From JAVBMJ01 sp031552535 (GTDB lineage Bacteria > Bacteroidota > Bacteroidia > Bacteroidales > Rikenellaceae), in assembly GCA_031552535.1 (NCBI GenBank), contig JAVBMJ010000069.1, positions 1 through 26,283 on the forward strand: a DNA stretch of 26,283 nt. The letters are read 5' to 3'. This document shows positions 1 through 5,986 of the stretch, piece by piece. Positions within the stretch are counted from its first letter, which is position 1, and each line of letters opens with the position of its first letter. Under the pieces are notes generated by a model. The model searched no databases. It saw only the letters and a list, made by a program, of their open reading frames with translations, and was not told the DNA's origin. The position numbers and the translations under genes are program-made.

Positions 1-140
1 TCAATATTTTTTGAGATTCTTTCGAGCGTCTTTTGTTTTTTTCATCAGTCACTTGGCCCGCCAAGCTCCTTTTTCAAAAATCAAAATCCATCTCGAAATA
101 AGTCTCAAATAATATCGCAATAATTATTTCACATTACTTA
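1..140 (-). repeat. Dispersed structured repeat, copy A (cut by window edge)
   Basis: Read on the minus strand from 140 to 1, this stretch aligns gaplessly with 24891-25030 on the plus strand: 112 of 140 positions agree by hand count, and the first 22 are identical. It can fold into a nested stem. An outer helix pairs 111-117 with 2-8, followed by TTTGAG/CTCAAA, then TTTCGAG (98-92) with CTCGAAA (26-20), and an apical CTTGG/CCAAG hairpin with a CGGG loop (65-52). Differences from copy B preserve pairing. It begins just beyond the htpG terminator and has no coding frame. The far end, including the expected right terminal repeat, lies outside the window. It may be a miniature mobile element or a structured RNA; the sequence alone does not decide. 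Confidence 0.8.
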
Positions 141-150
141 ATTCAAAACG

Positions 151-189
151 AAGCCGGTTTGATTTTGCGATGCAAAATCAAACCGGCTT
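151..189 (-). terminator. Perfect 18-bp hairpin downstream of htpG
   Basis: Arms 151-168 and 172-189 are perfectly complementary with a 3-nt loop. The hairpin lies about 40 nt past the htpG stop codon. On the minus strand it is followed by CGTTTTGAATT, a short T-rich run. It is the obvious terminator candidate for htpG and may also work in the other direction. Confidence 0.75.
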
Positions 190-229
190 TATCAAAAACA
201 GATACTCCCCCGCAAGTGGGGCCGGGAAT

Positions 230-2290
230 CTATTTGCCGATCAACTCCACGCTACGCCGCACGAAGTTGGTAAGGTTTTCGCCTTTGAGCATCCCGTTGG
301 AAAGAAGAGCCAGGTCGATGAGTTGTTTAACGAGCCTGTTTTCGCGGCCTATCTCCATAAAACGCTCGTTGCGCGACTTGACCAGCGACGAATGTTTTTC
401 CCGCAATTCGTCGCGCATTTTTTTCTCATCGTCCGAAAGTTCGTCATCCTTCCTGCCTTTTATCACCTCGGCAAAAGAATGCTCCTCGGCCAGCACAGCT
501 TCAATTTTTTTGTTGATACTCTTGAGTTTATCGCCATATGCCGCTTCCACCTCGCCCAGGATATCTATAACCAGCGGATGGTTGCCGTTTACGGCCACAG
601 TAAAACTGTCGGGCATCTGTCCGTAGAAACTCATGCCGCCTCCGCCGCCCATCGCGGCCATGTCCTTCATACGGCGCATATACTCGTTCTGGGTTATTGT
701 AACCGGTGACTGCGACGGGTCCATCCCCTCGAATACCACGGCATAATTAACCTTGCTTTCGTCCGGTAACTGAGCCTCAAAAACAGGGCGAAGCTCATCC
801 TGCTGCAGCGTGGTCAGCGACAGGGCCTGCTCGTTGTCCTTACGGATCAATTTGTCGACAACATCGGCATCGACACGCGAAAAACGGGTCCCGGAATTTT
901 TATTTTCAAACCAGCTTATAAAATGGCCGTCGAGTTGCCCGTCCATGGTCAGCACGTCGTATCCCTTGGCTTTAGCGGCTTCCACAAAAGCGTGTTGTTT
1001 TTGGAGATCGCTTGAATACAGATATACCAGCGAGCCATCGCGGTCTTTCTGCGTCTGCTCGACAAACTCCTTATACTCCGGTATGGTAAAATAGCGCCCT
1101 TCGCTATTTTTCAGAAGAACGAAATCGGCAGCTTTATCCGCGAATTTTTCATCGGTGATAATCCCATATTGGATAAATATTTTGAGGTCGTCCCATTTTT
1201 TTTCGAAATCGCTCCGCCCGGCATTGAATATATCACCAAGGCGATCGGCTACCTTGCGGGTTATATACCCCGATATCTTTTTTACGTTCGAATCGCTCTG
1301 GAGGTAACTACGCGACACATTGAGCGGAATATCAGGCGAGTCGATCACCCCGTGAAGCAACGTCAGGAATTCGGGCACGATGCCTTCCACCGAATCGGTC
1401 ACATATACCTGGTTGGAATATAGCTGAATCTTGTTCTTCTGTATCTCGAAATTGTTGCGGAGTTTAGGGAAATAGAGTATCCCCGTAAGATTGAACGGGT
1501 AGTCGATATTAAGATGGATATGGAACAACGGCTCCTCACCCATCGGGTAAAGTTTACGGTAGAACTGACCGTACTCTTCGGCCTTGATATCGGCAGGCTT
1601 GCGCGTCCATAGCGGAGATGTGTCGTTAACGATCTTATCCTTACCTGTTTCGACCCACTGGCCATCCTTCCACTCCTTTTCCCGGCCGAATGCAATAGGA
1701 ACGGGCAGAAAACGGCAATATTTATCCAACATAACTCCTATGCGGCTTTCGTCGGCGAATTCCGCACTATCTTCCGACAGGTAAAGGATGATATCTGTTC
1801 CGCGGCTACGCTCTGTGACACTCTCCGACAAGGTGAATTCAGGGGTTCCGGCACAGTTCCACGTATAGGTTTTGGAGCCCTCCTTGTAGGATCGCGTCAC
1901 TATCTCCACTTTATCCGAAACCATAAACGCAGAATAGAACCCCAAACCGAAGTGTCCGATGATAGCCTGATTTTTGTACTTTTCCATAAACTCTTCGGCT
2001 CCGGAAAAGGCTATCTGGTTGATATATTTATCGACCTCTTCGGAGGTCATTCCTATTCCGCTGTCGGATACGGTAAGGGTTTTTTTCTCCTTATCTACGC
2101 CTACCCGTATCGTCAGGTCGCCCAATTCGCCCTTCGCCTCGCCGGCAGAAGCGAGAGTCTTAAGTTTTTGCGTGGCGTCAACCGCGTTGGAAACCAGCTC
2201 GCGCAGGAAGATTTCGTGGTCGGAGTAAAGAAATTTTTTGATTATCGGAAAGATATTCTCCGTTGTTACACCAATTTTACCGTTTGACAT
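230..2290 (-). CDS. htpG: HSP90-family molecular chaperone HtpG
   Basis: 686-residue cytosolic HSP90 homologue, an ATP-driven dimeric chaperone. The N-terminal GHKL ATPase is complete: LRELVSNAVDA (Glu31, Asn35, Asp38), DSGIGM at 76-81 and the lid-region GHFGLGF at 112-118. The middle domain and C-terminal dimerisation domain follow. The length exceeds E. coli HtpG (624 aa) and fits Bacteroidota forms. The start ATG at 2290 begins MSNGKIGVTTEN, directly at the conserved N-terminal strand, and no upstream extension is needed. The gene stands alone on its strand, with a strong hairpin after its stop and a 435-bp gap upstream containing a TGGCAC/GTGCCA palindrome cluster. I found no convincing Bacteroidota promoter match for it. 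Confidence 0.97.
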   Translation of the reverse strand: MSNGKIGVTTENIFPIIKKFLYSDHEIFLRELVSNAVDATQKLKTLASAGEAKGELGDLTIRVGVDKEKKTLTVSDSGIGMTSEEVDKYINQIAFSGAEEFMEKYKNQAIIGHFGLGFYSAFMVSDKVEIVTRSYKEGSKTYTWNCAGTPEFTLSESVTERSRGTDIILYLSEDSAEFADESRIGVMLDKYCRFLPVPIAFGREKEWKDGQWVETGKDKIVNDTSPLWTRKPADIKAEEYGQFYRKLYPMGEEPLFHIHLNIDYPFNLTGILYFPKLRNNFEIQKNKIQLYSNQVYVTDSVEGIVPEFLTLLHGVIDSPDIPLNVSRSYLQSDSNVKKISGYITRKVADRLGDIFNAGRSDFEKKWDDLKIFIQYGIITDEKFADKAADFVLLKNSEGRYFTIPEYKEFVEQTQKDRDGSLVYLYSSDLQKQHAFVEAAKAKGYDVLTMDGQLDGHFISWFENKNSGTRFSRVDADVVDKLIRKDNEQALSLTTLQQDELRPVFEAQLPDESKVNYAVVFEGMDPSQSPVTITQNEYMRRMKDMAAMGGGGGMSFYGQMPDSFTVAVNGNHPLVIDILGEVEAAYGDKLKSINKKIEAVLAEEHSFAEVIKGRKDDELSDDEKKMRDELREKHSSLVKSRNERFMEIGRENRLVKQLIDLALLSNGMLKGENLTNFVRRSVELIGK

Positions 2291-2350
2291 AGTTATATGG
2301 TTTTATAGATTTAAACAGTCTGTCAGCACGCTCTCGAAACTTCAATTAAT

Positions 2351-2394
2351 GTGCCATCCACAAAACGACTGACATCGTGGCACGCGATGTGCCA
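2351..2394. promoter_or_regulatory. TGGCAC/GTGCCA palindrome cluster upstream of htpG
   Basis: 2378-2394 reads TGGCAC-GCGAT-GTGCCA, a 17-bp palindrome with perfect 6-bp arms, and a third half-site GTGCCA lies at 2351-2356. The cluster is 60-104 bp before the htpG ATG, where an operator for a stress-gene regulator would be expected. No known Bacteroidota regulator motif is recognised, so the operator role is inferred from position and symmetry only. Confidence 0.35.
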
Positions 2395-2483
2395 TAGTGA
2401 CAGAAAAATGAAGATATAATAGCAAAGCCGCCAAAAACGCAGGTGTATTGTAAAAACGGCTAATTATTCATACTTTTGTTAGA

Positions 2484-2638
2484 GACTGTTTAAAAATATC
2501 GCCGGAATTATTTTTCACATATTCGCGGTATTGTTTTTCGCCGGCATGAAGCTGCATATCGGAAATATGGGGCAAAGACCGGTGGGAAAGAATCCCGGGA
2601 AGAGGAGGAAAAGAACTCCGGTAATATTTTAAACTGTC
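2484..2638. repeat. 155-bp element with ~33-bp imperfect terminal inverted repeats
   Basis: Left arm 2484-2516 and right arm 2607-2638 are inverted copies, about 26 matches over 33 aligned positions with one 1-nt gap. Shared blocks are GTTTAAAA, CCGGA and TTTT. The interior (about 90 bp) has no recognisable gene. The arms start GACTGTTTAAA and GACAGTTTAAA, and TTTAAACAGTCT occurs again at 2311-2322. This looks like a miniature inverted-repeat element or an IS-end relic. No clear target duplication was found. It fills most of the htpG-to-flavoprotein gap. Confidence 0.5.
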
Positions 2639-2658
2639 TTTCAGAGCCTGCATGAGCT
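2626..2658. repeat. 33-bp repeat unit, copy 1 (second copy at 4551-4583)
   Basis: This unit starts ATTTTAAACTGT, overlaps the right arm of the 2484-2638 element and extends 20 bp beyond it. It matches 4551-4583 at 25 of 33 positions in the same orientation, and all eight differences are transitions. The shared part running past the inverted-repeat arm suggests that the true repeat boundary lies further out than the arm itself. Confidence 0.45.
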
Positions 2659-2725
2659 CCTATTTGGGGCCCGGACAGAATGTTACATACAGAAAATCAT
2701 AAAAACTATAAAACAAACGCATATT

Positions 2726-3712
2726 ATGAAAAAGCTTCAAACCACCTATCTCGGCCTTAACCTCCAATCCCCGGTCATTGTCGCCAGTTCTCCTTTTACG
2801 GCTGAAATCTCGAAGATAGAACGTCTCGAAGAGGCCGGGGCAGGTGCGGTGGTGCTCAAATCGATATTCGAGGAACAAATCGCAGGTGAAGCGGCAATGC
2901 TCGAACGGTACGGAAGTTCGCCCGAGGCTGCGGACTACCTCAACGCATATCTCGCAGACGACTACCTTAAAGGACACTTGCAACTTATAGAACAGGCTAA
3001 GAAAAGTATCAGGATACCAGTCATAGCCAGCATCAACTGCTACGAAAAAGGTGAGTGGATCGACTACGCGCGGCGGATAGAAGCTGCAGGAGCCGACGCA
3101 CTGGAATTGAACATATTCCTATTTCCCGAAGATATAAAGTTAAACTCGGAAACAATCGAAAAATCGTACCTGGCTATCATTGCCTCGGTAATGGAAACGG
3201 TGAATATCCCTGTTTCGGTGAAACTGTCGATGCGTTTCACAAACATATTGAACATTGCCGCCGAAACCTATTTCCGGGGAGGCAAAGGAGTGGTATTTTA
3301 CAACCGTTTCTTTGAACCGGATATCAATATCGACGACATGTCGTTCACCACCTCGGGCATCCTGAGTGAAGCATCTGAATTGCGCAACAGCCTGCGAGTG
3401 GTGGGATTGGGGTCATCGCAACTCCCCGAACTCGATTTCTCCATATCCACCGGAGTGCATACAGGCGAAGACGCTATAAAAGCGATACTGGCAGGTGCCA
3501 AGACTGTGCAGATATGCAGTGCCCTATACCTCTCCGGCATAGGTGTTATAGGAAAGATGAACAGCACCATAGCCGGATGGATGGACCGCCACAGTTTCGA
3601 ATCTATAGCTGAGTTTCACGGAAAAATGAATTACCGCTCGACTGAGAACGATAGTTCAAGCCGTGTACAGTATATGAGGTTTTTCCCGAAAGACGTCGCA
3701 GGCAACCTGTAG
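2726..3712 (+). CDS. Dihydroorotate dehydrogenase-like FMN-barrel protein
   Basis: 328-residue TIM-barrel flavoprotein of the dihydroorotate dehydrogenase-like group. Visible family traits are the N-terminal LNLQSPVIVASSPFT, VVLKS (Lys45), the strand IPVIASINC (98-105), VSVKLS (Lys166), and the C-terminal phosphate-binding pattern ISTGVHTGEDAIKAILAGAK (20 residues) followed by VQICSALY. The active-site motif of true class 1 PyrD (NxSCPN, with its base Cys or Ser) is replaced by ELNIFLFPED around residues 127-136, so orotate formation is doubtful and pyrD should not be assigned. It stands alone on plus between two repeat-rich gaps. The start ATG at 2726 matches the family N-terminus. The substrate is unknown. 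Confidence 0.85.
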   Translation: MKKLQTTYLGLNLQSPVIVASSPFTAEISKIERLEEAGAGAVVLKSIFEEQIAGEAAMLERYGSSPEAADYLNAYLADDYLKGHLQLIEQAKKSIRIPVIASINCYEKGEWIDYARRIEAAGADALELNIFLFPEDIKLNSETIEKSYLAIIASVMETVNIPVSVKLSMRFTNILNIAAETYFRGGKGVVFYNRFFEPDINIDDMSFTTSGILSEASELRNSLRVVGLGSSQLPELDFSISTGVHTGEDAIKAILAGAKTVQICSALYLSGIGVIGKMNSTIAGWMDRHSFESIAEFHGKMNYRSTENDSSSRVQYMRFFPKDVAGNL

Positions 3713-3731
3713 GCAGAATATGCCTGCAGGA
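3709..3731 (+). terminator. Weak hairpin over the flavoprotein stop codon
   Basis: CTGTAGGCA and TGCCTGCAG form 9-bp arms with one mismatch around a 5-nt loop, overlapping the stop codon. No T-tract follows on plus, so a termination role is weakly supported. Confidence 0.25.
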
Positions 3732-3893
3732 CGCAAAAATGGTGAAAGATATCGCGCATCACGTTGCGACCTCGCCTCCACGGCATTCCCATTGATAATG
3801 CAAGGAATTGCTACGGATCCCTCACAGATGACGTAAATTTTAAGGTAATGTGGACAAAAACAGTTGGTAATTGCCCGGCTGATACTCGCAGAA

Positions 3894-3936
3894 AAATAAT
3901 CTGAGCCCTCCCACGGAGCTCGGATTATTTTTTTGT
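3894..3936 (+). terminator. Terminator-like hairpin inside the IS left end
   Basis: AATAATC-T-GAGC and GCTC-G-GATTATT pair around an 11-nt loop and are followed on plus by a T run. The minus-strand transposase stop codon falls in the right arm. It could stop transcripts entering the element from the flavoprotein gene. Confidence 0.5.
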
Positions 3937-4224
3937 GCTTTTGCGATCCTTGTTACGAAAATACAGATACCACTTCACGTAATTTTGATAGTGCACTTTG
4001 AATAGCCCACGGTGTAGTGAGATGTTCTGTTTGAGGTGTCCGAAGAACGATTCGAGAGAGTTTGTTGATTTAGGAATGGCCAGGTTATCCAGGTAATGGA
4101 ACATATCAGGCAAGGCGCGCCGGATGTGAACGAACGCCTTGCGCACCATCTTGTGGGTGAACCACGCCCGTCGGGGATCGTCATCAGGGATACGACCATA
4201 AAAAAGTAGTTTAATGAAATACAC
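3925..4224 (-). pseudogene. Transposase C-terminal remnant
   Basis: An open frame of 99 residues from a possible GTG at 4224. The last part, with SLESFFGHLKQNISLHRG, resembles the end of DDE transposases of the IS256/IS1249-like type, in which a Glu of this region is catalytic; the family call is tentative. Full-length members are several hundred residues, so the N-terminal half and the DDE aspartates are missing. An in-frame TAG lies a few codons upstream. A 13-bp palindrome (4206-4237) sits at the truncation point. No function is expected. Confidence 0.6.
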
Positions 4225-4237
4225 TTCATTAAACTAC
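4206..4237. repeat. Perfect 13-bp palindrome at transposase truncation point
   Basis: Arms 4206-4218 (GTAGTTTAATGAA) and 4225-4237 are exact inverted copies with a 6-nt loop. It overlaps the first codons of the remnant frame and may mark the deletion junction or an original leader hairpin. Confidence 0.6.
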
Positions 4238-4239
4238 CT

Positions 4240-4461
4240 ATAATGCAACAGTAGTGTCCACTAAAAACTTGCTCGATCGAAATTTGCCCGACTTTAAAAA
4301 TACAACTTACTGATAATCAATATATGGGTTTGTGGGCAAAATGAAATTTATCGCATTTAGTAATTCAAATCGTTGCGCGTTAAGATCGCCTGCAATAAAT
4401 TGTTTTTCAGCTATTTAAAAGGATTGCTTTGTGCTTTTAGTGGACACTACTGATAATGCAA
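4240..4461. mobile_element. 204-bp MITE-like element with perfect TIRs and 9-bp target duplication
   Basis: The element spans 4249-4452. Its ends CAGTAGTGTCCACTAAAA (4249-4266) and TTTTAGTGGACACTACTG (4435-4452) are perfect 18-bp inverted repeats. ATAATGCAA occurs directly on both sides (4240-4248 and 4453-4461), an exact 9-bp target-site duplication. The 168-bp interior has no gene. Perfect ends and duplication point to recent insertion into the older IS. A 9-bp duplication is compatible with an IS4- or IS256-type transposase acting in trans, but no such gene lies in the window. Confidence 0.85.
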
Positions 4462-4514
4462 ATATAATCAGTCAATTACAATAGTTTCACCAACTGTTTT
4501 GTCCATTATACCAA

Positions 4515-4550
4515 TTTAACGGGCCGGAAATTATTTTCCGGCCCGTTAAA
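4515..4550 (-). terminator. Perfect 16-bp hairpin downstream of the TPR gene
   Basis: Arms 4515-4530 and 4535-4550 are exact inverted copies with a 4-nt loop and a GC-rich core (CGGGCCGG). It lies about 50 nt after the TPR gene stop on minus. The right terminal repeat of the decayed IS ends only 2 bp away, so the IS appears to have landed beside this terminator. Confidence 0.7.
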
Positions 4551-4583
4551 ATTTTAAACTGTTTCTTGGAGTCTGTATAAACT
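4551..4583. repeat. 33-bp repeat unit, copy 2 (relic)
   Basis: Matches 2626-2658 at 25 of 33 positions, with transitions only. No inverted partner was found here, so it looks like a solitary end of the element family seen at 2484-2638. Confidence 0.4.
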
Positions 4584-4598
4584 TTACCAATGAAAGGA

Positions 4599-5912
4599 CT
4601 ATTCCTTCATGGTTTTAAGCAATTCGTTGTATTTATTATACTTATCCATCACGCCCGGTTCATCGCGCAAACGGAAACAAACATTTTTCAACAGTTCTAC
4701 CGTAGAAACGTCTTTCGGGTCCAGCGAATGCGCCTTTTCAAGAGGAACTATGGAATTATTAAAAGACTCGTATACCTTGGCCAGCCCGTCGTTATACTCC
4801 TGTTGATTGGTTATAGTCCTCTGATTCAGCTCAGTGTTAGCTGCATCTCCTTTCTTTATATACAGCAATCCGAGGTTGAAGTTCGATCCGAAATCGTTGG
4901 GAGAAACCTCGACCGCCCTTGCAAAGGATTCGATAGCCTTATCAAGATCCCCCATTTTATCGTAAATACGGCCCAAACCTCCGTAAAGGTCGGGGTTTTT
5001 CGGATCATCGGCAATCGCCTTCTCTACAATAGGAATAATCTCCTTGGGATCCTCACCCGTGGTGGCAAAATATGCCATCAAACTTTCAATGATCTTAATG
5101 TTTTTAGGATACTTCGCAACACCGTCCATCAGTATGGCTTTAGCCTTACCGCTGTCCTGCATGCTGTTGTAGCAGTGGTACAGGAGGAAACAGATATCCC
5201 CTTCGTTATAATAGTTATATTTCAACGCAATTTCCAGATTATCGGCCGCATTCACAAAATCATTGGCAAGAATGCTCGTATAACCGGCATTAAAGACAGA
5301 AGCCGTGTCGATAGCGCCGACCACTGCATTAGCCGACACAAGATACGCCTTCTTGAACGCCTCCGAAGCCTCCTTGAATTTCTGCATATTGTAATACCGG
5401 TCGGCATATTGCTTATAGAGATTGGCAACTTTATTCAATCCCTCCTTGGCTTTGGGAGTCGACTTCGGATCGAGTTCAACCGCCTTCAGGTAAGCCTCCG
5501 TGGCTTTGTCGAGGGCCCCTGGATAAATAACCACTTTAGGATCCCAAAACCATACAGCGCCGTCGAGATAGTAAACTTTAACCAGATCGGGAATCTCATA
5601 CGTATTGTATTTCGTATCCCCGAACGTTTCACTACCCGATTTACCCTTAGTCCCCAGCAACAATTTGGACATCTCTTCGTTCATACTGCCTTTGTAAAGG
5701 CCAAGATTGGGAGCATCGTCCGCTTCTGTCATCACATTACCGCGATCTATCCAGGTCGCCGCTTTAGTGTTCTTCTTGGGATTCTCAATGTCAGCATCAG
5801 ACTTAGCAATTTTTCTCTTGATGCCATCCTCATCTATCTTGCTCTGTTGGGCGCTCACCCGGCCCGCAATAGCTATCAATGCCACTGCAGCAAGCAAAAA
5901 AATACGTCTCAT
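4599..5912 (-). CDS. Secreted tetratricopeptide-repeat protein
   Basis: 437 residues. The N-terminus MRRIFLLAAVALIAIAGRVSA is a classical signal peptide with probable cleavage before QQ, and no lipobox Cys is present, so a soluble periplasmic location is likely. The rest is helical and carries several TPR-like units. The clearest is around residues 300-360 (LYGGLGRIYDKMGDLDKAIE, then VSPNDFGSNFNLGLLYIKKG). TPRs are protein-interaction scaffolds, so no enzymatic role is implied. Such proteins are common in Bacteroidota and usually unnamed. It lies 74 bp downstream of gyrA on the same strand, so it may be read from gyrA or from its own promoter; I see no clear promoter in the gap. Confidence 0.85.
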   Translation of the reverse strand: MRRIFLLAAVALIAIAGRVSAQQSKIDEDGIKRKIAKSDADIENPKKNTKAATWIDRGNVMTEADDAPNLGLYKGSMNEEMSKLLLGTKGKSGSETFGDTKYNTYEIPDLVKVYYLDGAVWFWDPKVVIYPGALDKATEAYLKAVELDPKSTPKAKEGLNKVANLYKQYADRYYNMQKFKEASEAFKKAYLVSANAVVGAIDTASVFNAGYTSILANDFVNAADNLEIALKYNYYNEGDICFLLYHCYNSMQDSGKAKAILMDGVAKYPKNIKIIESLMAYFATTGEDPKEIIPIVEKAIADDPKNPDLYGGLGRIYDKMGDLDKAIESFARAVEVSPNDFGSNFNLGLLYIKKGDAANTELNQRTITNQQEYNDGLAKVYESFNNSIVPLEKAHSLDPKDVSTVELLKNVCFRLRDEPGVMDKYNKYNELLKTMKE

Positions 5913-5986
5913 ATCAATTTTGTAGTTTAAAGTTTGGTCGTATACATATTAACAGTAACCATATACCGCTCTTTATATCGTATCCG

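Larger units (their letters stand above)
3844..4512 (-). mobile_element. Decayed insertion sequence with imperfect terminal inverted repeats
   Basis: The ends 3844-3868 and 4489-4512 are inverted copies sharing TGGACAAAA and CAGTTGGT, with 1-nt gaps. Inside is only the C-terminal part of a transposase on the minus strand. A perfect Bacteroidota -7 box, TATATTTG, sits on the minus strand at 4466-4459 near the right end, which fits the original transposase promoter. The flanks AATTTTAA (3836-3843) and AATTTAAC (4513-4520) resemble each other but are not a clean target duplication. A second element (4249-4452) has inserted just downstream of the promoter. The element cannot be autonomous. Confidence 0.65.

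Noticed and set aside
2340..2394. Sigma-54 promoter for htpG (TGGCAC followed by TTGAA)
   Set aside because: The downstream copy has GG-N10-GA rather than the required GC, and the upstream GG-N10-GC match is simply the palindrome.
2468..2653. A 61-codon minus-strand open frame spanning the inverted-repeat element
   Set aside because: It is explained by the element itself: it runs through both terminal arms, has no recognisable domain and no promoter.
3795..3803. A third ATAATGCAA, identical to the target duplication at 4240 and 4453
   Set aside because: No element end adjoins it; a 9-mer match in AT-rich sequence can be chance.
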